Source: Gautieria morchelliformis (Eukaryota; Basidiomycota; Agaricomycetes; Gomphales; Gomphaceae). From it: a DNA stretch of 64,000 nucleotides. The position numbers and the translations under genes are program-made. The notes below the pieces were generated by a model, which saw nothing but the letters and a program-made list of their open reading frames with translations, was not told the DNA's origin and did no database searches. Where the stretch lies: assembly GCA_015179125.1 (NCBI GenBank), contig WHVA01000256.1:1-64000 (forward strand). The letters are read 5' to 3'. Below are positions 11,825 to 20,450 of the stretch, in pieces (positions within the stretch are counted from its first letter, which is position 1; the number at the start of each line of letters is the position of its first letter).

Positions 11825-11955
11825 CCGTAATACGGATGGTACGGTACTGTACAGTACCCGTACCGTACCATCAGAGGGAGGAGGTCTCGATCATACGGTC
11901 TGCCGTATCCGTCAACTCGCCGTACATTATACGGCCGTGGCCGTAATACGGACGG
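11825..11955 (+). repeat. Right subterminal TACGG-motif cluster of the hAT element
   Basis: Counterpart of the left cluster, again with repeated TACGG/CCGTA motifs in both orientations, adjoining the right terminal inverted repeat. Confidence 0.6.
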
Positions 11956-13150
11956 TGTGCATCCCTAAAGAGGCGGTTATCTTTGGCGACCCGTACTTGG
12001 ATCGCTTTGTCCAGGTTGATGACTCTTTGGTGCAAAGTTGTATGTCGGAGGGCCGCAAAGAGTCCGATAATGTATTGTTCGTACTCCGCGAGTTCTTCAG
12101 TTCTGTGGGGGTAGACGTACAGGATGGCTTGTTTGGCGGCAGCGAAGGTGATTGACCAGTCTCCGTGAGATTCGATGGATTTGGAAGGAGCTCGAGACCC
12201 TCCTCCTGCGAGGAGGGTGATGTCAATGTTGCCGATGGACTCTGTAACCTTTTGCTCAGATTCGAGGCTGTAATACCCGGAGAAGACGCAATCGAGGTCG
12301 ATGAAGCGATTGACAAGTACGTCGAGCCATAGGCTGTCGGGGAAGTTGGGACAGTCAATCTGGGAGATGAGGTCATCCCTGGCTGCTTTGAGGTCGCGGA
12401 GATGGTTCGCTTCAAGGGAGAGCGTTTTGGCCAGGTCGGCACTGGCGTGAAAGGGATCACGCTGCCGCTGACGCCAAGAGAACTTAGCTTTGTTAGGTCG
12501 TTTCTTGCTTCGCGCAGCTGAATCTGATGCGTCAGAGTCCGAATGTCTTCTCTTAAGTTTTCTAATCGAGATGACGCTGTCGGAGTCCGGCTCTGAGCCC
12601 CCTTCTTCCGAGGTGTTCTGCACGAGTTCCCTTTCCCTGCACGTTCTGGCTTGGGCTTCGGAGTGACTCGTGCGTCGAGCTCTACGGTTGACCAATGGGC
12701 AGTCGCTGGATGTGGGTTCTCCGCTGAGCGGTGCTTGATCTCGAACAGTGGTAGTTGCTCGCTCGACGTCCGTGAGTTGGGTTCTGTGGTTGGCAGAAGG
12801 TTGGACACTGGAAGTGGGTTCACCACCGATTGGTGCTCCACCGCGAACGGCGGCGGTGGCTCGCTCGACGTCAAGTTCGGTGCACATTTCGATGTAGCGC
12901 CTGAGTGCTGCGTTGCCTCGCTCGTCGTCGGGGAGTATTCGGTGGAATTGGATGGTAGCATCGGCGGTGTCGATCTCTCCGGTGCATCGACGGTCGACAG
13001 TGCGGAGGCATTGCACAGCAGCGGCGGCAGCGACGGGCCGCGTGTCGACATCGTCTTCCTGCGCTGAATAACTGGGTCCCGCGTTAGGGGAGTTTTCGTG
13101 TGATATGGTGGATCGTCCATTATCAGCCATGAATCGAAAGATGTTGCTAG

Positions 13151-13551
13151 AGAGACGAAAATGACGGAGAACGACGGAACGAGCTAAGCTGTGTGAAGTC
13201 AGTGTGCGCGGAGCATGCGAGCGGCGACCAAGTACCTGTGCGAAGGTAACGGTGCAAAGCAAGCGAGCGAGGGAAGGCGCGCTGGCGCGAAAACAGATAA
13301 AGGCTTGAGTGAGCCCCCCGCTGAGACACGATGACGAACCCCATGACGCGGGCTCAGCTATGCCAAAGCGGGACTCAGGCCTGCTAGTGAAACATCGCTC
13401 AGCGGAACGCAGATCAGTAACAGCGGAGGGTGAAGCGCACCCTAAGTTAAAGTGAGAGATAAAAGAGCGGGGGTAGAGCAAAGACTACGTGCAACAAGAC
13501 TGTCGGTGCGACGACTAAGCTGGCGTAAAGACGTACCTTTTTAAACACGGA
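13151..13551 (-). repeat. Repeat A1 of the Ngaro-like element
   Basis: About 400 bp at the upstream end, closely matching A2 at 6917-7323. Both share the stretch from GAGACGA through CTTTTTAAACACGGA. The most visible difference is near the AAAGACG motif, where A2 has an extra GGCCGGAGTGGAATTC-like segment. Confidence 0.85.
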
Positions 13552-14238
13552 TAAAAACGATATTCTAATACGGGTGGGGTGCCCATAACCGGTTAATTTT
13601 TTTAGTTGACTTTGGTTGTCCGCGACTGTACGTGAGCAGCGCCACGAACACGTGGGGGGGAGGAGGCGCAGACCGAAATTTAAACGCAATTTGATTCTTC
13701 CAATAATAATATCCAGTGAATTTCATTTCTTTAGCTCTAGCAACAACACATCACTGTATATTAGATGCAGTCCACCCTGAATTCTCGGGCTATCTCGAAG
13801 CATGTCCGCCTTCACATCGGGGCTCTTATATTATTTGTTCCAAACTGCGAGGCCAATAATTCAAGGGTGCTTTTTCTATTCCGCCATACTAGGATGTTAC
13901 TCAATTTTGCACCAGTCCTGGTAACTTGCAATCTGGACAGGAGATGGTATTAGTAGACATATCCACGCTGCTGGAACTCAGGCTCACCACTAAGGTCTCA
14001 GGGGTTTAGCACATCTCCAGCCAGTCACAGGAGGCATATCTGGAAAGGTAATTCGCCTCATAAGCTCCAAATTCCCCAAAGGTGCACACCTATGCAGATT
14101 AAGGGATCCAGAGCAGAAAGGATCTTGTGTGATAAGGAATCGATGACTCACTGAACAGTCGTGATTTGACAATTCTGGTATGAAACAAGACAAGGATAAG
14201 TAGACGAATCAAAATGCTGGCGATTCTGGAACTCACCA
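13552..14238. other. No gene recognised between Ngaro-like element and TPR relic
   Basis: No open reading frame with a recognisable domain. Short GT/AG-bounded segments on the minus strand could be decayed downstream exons of the TPR relic, but none can be supported. Confidence 0.4.
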
Positions 14239-15190
14239 AGTGTCGCACCCTGTCCGATCCACCTCCCTCAACAGCATCGCAGCTGCTTTATGGATACATA
14301 CAATGAAATCGACCCCTCCAGGTCTTCGTGTCGACCAGACTGCTCAAACCGTGTCCATAAAGCACTGCGATGCAGTTGAGGGAGGAGAATCGATCAGGAT
14401 GCGGTGCACGTCGCAGGTTGAGTACTTCTCGATGCAATTAAATCGCCTCCTCCAGGTCTTTCTGTCGACCGGACTGCTCAAACCATGTCGAGAGCGGATT
14501 TGCGAGGTTGTCGAGGGAAGCGGATCGGACAGGATGCGGTACAGGTCGCAGCTCGAGTGCTTCTCGATACAATGAAATCGCCTGCTCCAGGTCTTCGTGT
14601 CGACCAGACTGCTCAAACCGTGTCCATAAAGCAGCTGCGATGTTGTTGAGGGAGGTGGATCGGACAGGATGCGGTGCGTGGAGCAGCTCGAGTGCTTCTC
14701 GAAGAAATGAAATCGCCTCCTCCAGGTCTTCCTGTCGACCAGACTGCTCAAACCGTGTCCATAAAGCAGCTGCGATGTTGTTGAGGGAAGTGGATCGGAC
14801 AGGATGCGGTGCCGGGAGCAGCTCGAGTGCTTCTCGATACAATGAAATCGCCTCGTCCAGGTCTTCGTGTCGACTGGATTGCTCAAACCGTCTCCAGAGC
14901 GCAGTTGCGATGTCGTTGAGGCAGGTGGATCGGACAGGATGCGATGCGGGTCGCAGGTCGAGTGCCTCTCGATAAAGTGAAATAGCAAAATTCAAGTCTT
15001 CCTGATCACCAGACTCGTTAAATCGTGTTCCAAGGGTGGGGAGGGAGATCGCTGGATCAGAATGCGGGGCAGGTTCCAGAACAAGTGTTTCTCTGAACGA
15101 TGAAATTGTGGCCTCCAGACCTTCCTGATGACCGCGTTCTATCCCATCGTCGGTGTCAGACGTGATACGGGTGTTCCACTGGCAATACAT
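14239..15190 (-). pseudogene. TPR repeat protein relic (42-residue units)
   Basis: Minus-strand fragment with about six tetratricopeptide-like units of 42 residues (126 nt), each of the form HPVRSTSLNNIAAALWTRFEQ followed by SGRxEDLEEAISLYREALEL. Such arrays form helical scaffolds and in agaricomycetes are often the C-terminal part of NB-ARC or AAA proteins, or of CHAT proteases. No such partner domain is visible here. Units two to five are nearly identical at DNA level. The last unit has an in-frame TAA at 14438 where its neighbours code Ser-Leu, followed by a one-base loss. Downstream, at 14239-14295, part of a unit reappears on the plus strand. The likely verdict is a decayed gene fragment. 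An alternative is an intron-containing gene with the stop removed by splicing, which seems unlikely. Confidence 0.65.
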
Positions 15191-15447
15191 ATGTTATTTC
15201 ATGCTCCAACAGCGCTCTTTGCGAGATAACTGGATTCATGGGTCAGCCCACTATGGTCAGCGAAGTCTGCAAACTGAGGGAGGGATGCATACGAGACGCG
15301 ACCAACGATGGAGAAGTTCCGCGCGACCTTCCCAAGTGTAAGCTACCACTGTCCTTGTCCCATGGTCATGCCTGCACCATAGCACGCCTCGTTGGATTTA
15401 GTTACGTAAGAACTCCGCTTGATTACGTACGCCGATTTTCTCTGACC
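15191..15447 (+). other. Intergenic region upstream of eIF3g
   Basis: About 260 bp between the divergent TPR relic and eIF3g. It contains two TTACGTAA-like sites close to the eIF3g start. No coding evidence. Confidence 0.5.
15402..15430 (+). promoter_or_regulatory. Paired TTACGTAA / TTACGTAC sites before eIF3g
   Basis: A palindromic TTACGTAA at 15402-15409 and TTACGTAC at 15423-15430, 18-46 bp before the start codon. These resemble bZIP half-site pairs. The regulatory role is inferred from position and symmetry only. Confidence 0.3.
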
Positions 15448-16736
15448 ATGGCCACTGAGACGTGGGTCTGATTTCATTCGCCTGATACGCCATCACTGAT
15501 TGAGGGATGCAGAGCACCAAAGACTTCCTGGGCCGACGATGTCGATGAACTTGGTATGTATAAGGTATTGCTTAGTGTTCGACTAATCTCACATTTGTTT
15601 AGAACAAGGTCCTAGAATTCCTGGCACAATACAAGACACCGTAGATGAAAACGGTATCCGTACAATAGTGGAGTTCACTATCAATGATGAAGGAAAGAAA
15701 GTTAAGGTGGGTAGTAATGCTTAACTTTCGGCCTCGAGCCTGGCTGACTTGATCATTCAAGGTCACTCGCCGCATTAAACGCACACTGCAGAAGCAACTT
15801 GTCAACCATACAGTAGCGGAGCGTAAGCAATGGACAAAATTCGGTCAAGAAAAGGGGAACAAGCCTGGGCCAGACAGAGCAACTACGACCGTTGGTGAGA
15901 TCGTAACCCTGAAACTCAGTGCTGGGAACAAGGTATGCTCTGCGCGACTTGACCAGATATGTTTATCTCACTATGAATAGTCAAATGAGCCGGAACCATC
16001 ACAAGAACAGCAAATAAAGGCCAGCTTGGCCAACAAGAAGATCTCGTGTCGACTCTGCAAGGGTGATCACTTCACTTCGAAATGCCCTTATAAGGATACT
16101 CTGGGGATGCTTGATGGTGCAGGTGCGTTATTTCATGATTTGTGTTCTCAAATTTCTGATCTTCGTTTGGAACGTAATCACCGTAGATACACCACCAGTT
16201 GGTGACGATGATACCCCAACTCCAGCAGTAGACTTGCCTGCTGCCGGATCATCTACAGGCAAATATGTGCCACCTTCCATGCGTGCGGGTGCTGGTGCCG
16301 GTCGTGGGGCTGGGGAGAGTATGTTCCGTTCAAGGTGTGTCCTTTGTCTACGACGTATTGTAACATGCTGACTGTAGTCCACAGGGAGGATTTACCCACT
16401 CTACGGGTAACCAATGTATCGGAAGACACAACCGATAACGATCTCCGAGATCTGTTCAGCATCTTCGGTCGTGTGGCCCGTGTGTATATCGGTAGAGACC
16501 GCGAGACAGGCATTGGGAAAGGATACGCATTTGTGAGTTTTGAAGACCGGGCTGTGGCACAAAAAGCCATGGAAAAGGTGCATGGCATGGGTAAGTACTT
16601 CGTTTTTACTACGTGGTGGTGGCGTGTGACGCCTGTTGCCTGACCTGTAGGTTACGACAACCTCATTTTGAACTGCCAATGGTCTCGTGAGTGCTATAGT
16701 GTCTCTGTACTGCATCTACTTATAGTGCGATGCTAG
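15448..16736 (+). CDS. TIF35: Eukaryotic translation initiation factor 3 subunit G (eIF3g)
   Basis: eIF3g is an RNA-binding subunit of the eIF3 complex, which helps the 40S ribosome scan mRNA in the cytoplasm. Nine exons are proposed: 15448-15461, 15513-15553, 15603-15706, 15762-15932, 15981-16122, 16187-16334, 16385-16590, 16651-16686 and 16726-16736, giving about 290 residues, close to yeast (274) and human (320). The start sits in GACCATGG, and exon 1 plus exon 2 give MATETAPKTSWADDVDEL, the typical family N-terminus. Visible domains are the eIF3g N-terminal domain (about 1-130), a zinc-knuckle-like CRLCKGDHFTSKC near residue 140, a Gly/Ala-rich linker, and a C-terminal RRM with RNP2 (LRVTNV) and RNP1 (KGYAFVSF). 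All splice sites are GT-AG with phases that agree. The last intron is only 39 nt and in frame, so the extreme C-terminus is uncertain. The gene looks intact. Confidence 0.93.
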
Positions 16737-17167
16737 AACCGAGAGAGCAGCGTCCGGGAGGGGCATGATTGTTGCATTCCTGTCATTAGTAAGCTATAGA
16801 ACCTTTGCAATATTGCAAATAAATATATTTTCAGTTTTAGTGGTTTCCGGTATACAGCCTCACCGTGCCTGTCAAGCGCAGTATGCAGTATCTATTCAGG
16901 GTTTCCATGCTAGAATGGATTGAACGAATACCATCTGTACTGTCTGTCTTGTATGTTGTTGAGGAGCCAGGAAACAGATTAATTCGCGCGTCCCTACCTT
17001 TTCGTTGAAATCAGTTAGATCTTTGCGGTATAAATATCGTAGGGTTCTAGTATAATTGTCAAAAGCACGCAAAGGCGCTCCTCGTTGAGCAAAAGTTATG
17101 CAACCGGGTAATAACCTACGTCAACGTCGTGAACTGGCGTAGAGATACGTTTCGATCATTCGTGATC
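16737..17167. other. Convergent intergenic region eIF3g / carboxylesterase
   Basis: 430 bp between the 3' ends of two convergent genes. It holds the AATAAA signal and no coding evidence. Confidence 0.6.
16818..16823 (+). terminator. AATAAA polyadenylation-like signal after eIF3g
   Basis: AATAAA about 82 bp after the eIF3g stop codon, in an AT-rich stretch. It is the best candidate for 3'-end formation; fungal signals are loose, so confidence is modest. Confidence 0.45.
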
Positions 17168-19606
17168 TCATAGCCTAGTTTGGCTTGTCACCTCCTCCCC
17201 CATCCAGAATAGACAGCGTTGCATTTCATACGCGGAAATATCTTCCATAAAGCTGGCTGTTCCGTTTCCGGAAGTATTGCTTCGAGTCATAACGACTCTC
17301 TTCCCTGTGGGCTGTCCTTCCCAGGCAGGAGAAAACGACTGCTTAAACTTCGAGGGGTCCGCCGTACGAGCGAAAGACGCCCAATACGAGATGATTTCCT
17401 GTGAAAGAGGCATCTCGGTCTAGTAATTATGGTTAGTCTCTATGAAGCCTGTCTGTAGCTCATGGCGATTTCAGCTCACACTATTGAACGCTTTGAAAGT
17501 GTAGCCTGCATTGGGAGCGGTGCTACATCCTCGTCAGTTATGGAACAGCTGACCAACTTTCCTGACAACTTACTTCGTCCCGTCGAATAAGAAATATAGA
17601 TCACTTGTATGCATAACACCCAGATACGGGTTGACATCCCACAGTACTGGGTCGGGAGCATTGAATCTAAAAGTGGAGTTGAGCAAGAGTACCACGGAGG
17701 GAGGAAACATAATCCAACTCGCCGGAATGTGAACGTTCTATTCCCCCCCATCGCGGCTGTGCGATTAGCCAGGAACCAATCCCTTTATCGGTGTCCTTTA
17801 ATCGGCAGGAGAAGCGCAAGCGAGAACGCTCACATGCATCCAAACACCGCATCCTGTTCCATCACCCAAGTTCTATCATATTCTGTAGCAAACAGGCCCC
17901 CCGTCGCGTTTGGCTTAGGGTACAATTCTAAAATCTTCGCAATGGTAGCATTAGACTGTACCATGATGGATTCAATTATCAGGCAATTCGATAATTCGAG
18001 CATTTATTTACCAGGCTGGGCCACCGTTTTAGCAGTGCGGCGATTGATTGCTGCTCTGTCAATAGCGTAGCAGGCGTACCACTGGTGAATGTCCTCCCAT
18101 CATTCGAACAATGTCCGCCAACATAATCCACAACCGAAAAGTTGCCCGACCGAATAAGAGCAGCAGGAAGGTCAGGGAGAATTGTCCCAGGTCCGGAGAC
18201 GACAGGTGAAAACTTGCCAGCTGGCACGTGATTGATGGCAGACACTAGTGCACCTGGGAAACAAGAAGGACATAAATAATTAAACAGAAATGTATTGAAT
18301 TCGATAGCCCAAGTAGCATAGCATACCTAGTGATGCATTTCTGAGACACTCGAGTGCCTCTACACCCGTATCGGAACATCCTGCAGCTAGGGTAGCCTCA
18401 CCTAAGTAAATAAGTAATTACAACTGACAACTCTGCAACATTCTGGAGCTGTTCAGGATCACTCACGGAATGCCTGTGCACTTTGTGCGTTTGATGGGGT
18501 CGGACCATAACCAATGGACTGCGAAATGGCACGGCTGAAAGGAGCGGGTCGTGTGCCTACAAGATTAAGTTAGGCACATAGTCACCCTTCAATGAGGTCA
18601 TGACACAATGACAAGTACGAAGCGAGCCAGGGAAGCTTTCCTCTGTTCTCTCTGTTTTGCGGAAGGCGGGGTAGGGTGGGTTTGGTATATCTTACCTCCA
18701 TACGCCACGATTTGCATGACAGTGCTGGCCCCTCCAGCACTCTCTCCCACTATGGTAACCGTGTCCGGATCTCCGCCAAATTTTGCTATGTGTCGCTGGA
18801 TCCAGTCAAGAGCAGCACGCTGATCTAGTAATCCGGCATTAAGATCGGTAGCAGGCATTAAGGGGGAGGCCATAAAGCCAAGCATATTAATTCTGTAGCC
18901 CTAGGAAAAGTGGTTTAACCGCGGAAACACCACATAAGGAAAATCCATGCAAACCATCGACACGGCAACGACTGCCTGAGATTGTCTGACCCAATCATAC
19001 ATTGGGAAACCTTGCGTAGTCTACGTTATTGGCTCAATAATACCCTATACGGGGTTTATGGTGTCTGGCTTACTCCATAGTAAAATCCACCACCCTGTCA
19101 AGGTTGAGATCAAGTAAGGTAATCATGAGCAGCAGAGAGCGCACGTAAATATAGACGATGACTGGCAGCTTGTCGCCTAGTTTCGCATTGTCTGGTTTCC
19201 ATACATTGAGGAGAAGACAATCTGCAGACCCAGGCACATAAAATTGGACTAAAGCTGAACGTGATTAGCTACCTTCGCTCCCAACACCAACGACAGCAGG
19301 CTGTTGTATGCAAGGTGGGCCCCAATTCCGTGCGTCTCTGACGGGAACGTCTGAAATATTTTCCGGGACCTGTTCAGCCAGAGCTAGAGGGGCCCTAAAG
19401 CGCAGAGACCCAAGAGGTGGCTGCGCATACGGTATACCTCCGAAAAAATGAACGGGTCCATTGGATAGACCTGTAGGTGTCGTGGCATTTCCGACAAGAG
19501 AAACATAACCCAAATCAAGCACGGGTCCGGAGAGGGTTGCCCCAGCCGAAAGAAAGAAGCACGCCAGCATGGTTGCAATTTCAACGCCCTTAGATAGAAG
19601 TTGCAT
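17168..19606 (-). CDS. Secreted type-B carboxylesterase / lipase, multi-exon
   Basis: Alpha/beta-hydrolase of the carboxylesterase type-B family, hydrolysing ester bonds of lipids or other esters; the substrate cannot be told. The start at 19606 opens a hydrophobic signal peptide (about 24 residues, ending near LSAGATLSG), so secretion is likely. The family N-terminal block HFFGGIPYAQPPLGSLRF follows, then DCLLLNVW, the oxyanion hole GGGFYYG (about 19081-19095, after an intron with GTGCGC donor), the nucleophile elbow TIVGESAGGAST (about 18730-18750), and the catalytic-His block MHTSDLYFLFDGT (about 17575-17612). The C-terminal exon ends LFWMGEEVTSQTRL with the stop at 17168. At least six short introns are needed. 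Between exons several reading frames close at plausible splice sites, so a working gene is likely, but I could not check every junction. It is convergent with eIF3g and divergent from the first ABC transporter gene. Confidence 0.8.
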
Positions 19607-19657
19607 TGTCTATGGCTGCAGTGGGGTTGAGGACAGTGCTGGCCAGAGAATCGACTG

Positions 19658-19665
19658 TATATAAA
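19658..19665 (-). promoter_or_regulatory. TATA-like box of the carboxylesterase gene
   Basis: The minus strand reads CTTTATATACAG about 55 bp upstream of the start codon at 19606, a usual distance for a TATA element with a short leader. Confidence 0.45.
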
Positions 19666-20417
19666 GACCTAAGCCACGACAGCGAGGCGGCGGACCGGCG
19701 GACCAACACCGGTATTTTTATTCCAGCAAGAATCCCTTGCAGCTACCCAAAGGAAGCACCCCTAAACTACTCCTGGAGCTGGTTAATGCGAGGCACACTA
19801 TGCACTCCCATGGCCTGTGTGGACATGCATCATATGGAAGTCCTAGAGCATTCCGTAAGCATGGTCGACGAAGCTGAAGTCCAAGTACTGGTCGCGAGTC
19901 ATCGACTTCGGTGGTGCATTCCACCACTACATGCATACGCAGCGGCATGGACCACCGATGTGGATGGCACGACGAGGACGAACGGCCTTACAATAACCTC
20001 ATCGACCGGGTGGCACAAAGGATTTCCTTTTCGAGCAAAGCAATTAGCGCCACGCGGAACACGCGGCCAATGCCGGGCCGGGCTTACGTGAGGGTCCCCC
20101 GAACTATGTAGGGCGACGGGTTCTTCGCGAAAGCACGAAGCCCCGCCCGGCAGCGACCGCCGCGTGTCACGCTTAGGGCGGCTTACATAAGTTTACGGAG
20201 GCCCTCTACTATTTAAACTACACGATCGAGCCTTAGGGGATGTCGGCGGTCCTCATAGTTCCCCTTACGCTACAGGTTTTCCTACCAAAAAAATCAAATA
20301 TTTATTTTATTCATGAAGTTAACGTGCGGTCGGGTGCTGAATCAGGCCAGCCACTGACTAAGCTCCCTGTCCGGGATTCAAACCAGAAAGCCGATCAAGC
20401 TCGCAGTAATCGGCGAC
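19666..20417. other. Divergent promoter region, esterase / ABC transporter 1
   Basis: About 750 bp with a GC-rich centre. No domain-bearing reading frame. It should hold upstream control elements of both genes; none is individually convincing. Confidence 0.5.
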
Positions 20418-20424
20418 ATAAATA
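20418..20424 (+). promoter_or_regulatory. ATAAATA core-promoter element of ABC transporter 1
   Basis: ATAAATA 27-33 bp before the start codon. It is conserved at the same spacing in the duplicate (TATAAATA at 42472-42479), which supports a role in initiation with a very short leader. Confidence 0.4.
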
Positions 20425-20450
20425 TTCGAACTTTCATCTGTTGCTCAATC

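Larger units (their letters stand above)
10558..11967 (+). mobile_element. hAT element, internally deleted, inside the Ngaro-like element
   Basis: Terminal inverted repeats begin TAGGGATGCACACCG at 10558 and end with the complement GGTGTGCATCCCTA at 11967. Flanks are GAGAGGCG (10550-10557) and AAGAGGCG (11968-11975), an 8-bp duplication with one mismatch, typical of hAT. The left coding part encodes a basic then very acidic N-terminal region (KRPNLHRQQKRKRKQPKK followed by Asp/Glu/Ser runs). The right part encodes the C-terminal hAT dimerisation domain, recognisable by AVERVFSGGRDTISLRRARL. The catalytic core between them is missing, so the copy is non-autonomous. Subterminal regions hold many TACGG/CCGTA motifs. 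Confidence 0.87.
10178..13151 (-). mobile_element. Gag-like region of the Ngaro-like element, split by a hAT insertion
   Basis: Upstream coding part of the element on the minus strand. The first portion (right of the hAT copy) encodes a Ser/Thr/Arg-rich, charged region and a helical stretch ending near VRVAKDNRL. The portion left of the hAT copy ends in a CCCH-like zinc finger (FNAGRCTGDSCKYRHVC). Position upstream of the reverse transcriptase plus a terminal zinc finger suggests a nucleocapsid-like protein. The assignment is by position and zinc finger, not by a recognised family. Confidence 0.6.
6671..13551 (-). mobile_element. Ngaro-like tyrosine-recombinase retrotransposon
   Basis: Minus-strand element with a gag-like region, a reverse transcriptase plus RNase H region, and a tyrosine recombinase instead of a DDE integrase. 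Its repeats are arranged as A1 (13151-13551) at the upstream end, then B1 (7325-7423), A2 (6917-7323) and B2 (6671-6768) at the downstream end. That split direct-repeat pattern is the known hallmark of Ngaro/PAT-type elements; basidiomycete Ngaro elements are established. A1 and A2, and B1 and B2, are highly similar, which argues for a rather young insertion. A hAT element interrupts the gag-like region at 10558-11967. Apart from that insertion the coding regions are largely preserved, with few visible breaks. Exact outer ends are inferred from repeat limits. No target-site duplication is expected for this class and none is seen. Confidence 0.85.

Noticed and set aside
11871-11966. Gag-like frame appearing to continue through the hAT right end
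   Set aside because: The frame reads into hAT terminal sequence by chance; the element boundary and duplication show where the insertion lies.
20374-20440. tRNA-like GGGATTCAAACC near the ABC copy 1 promoter
   Set aside because: There is no A box or cloverleaf on either strand.
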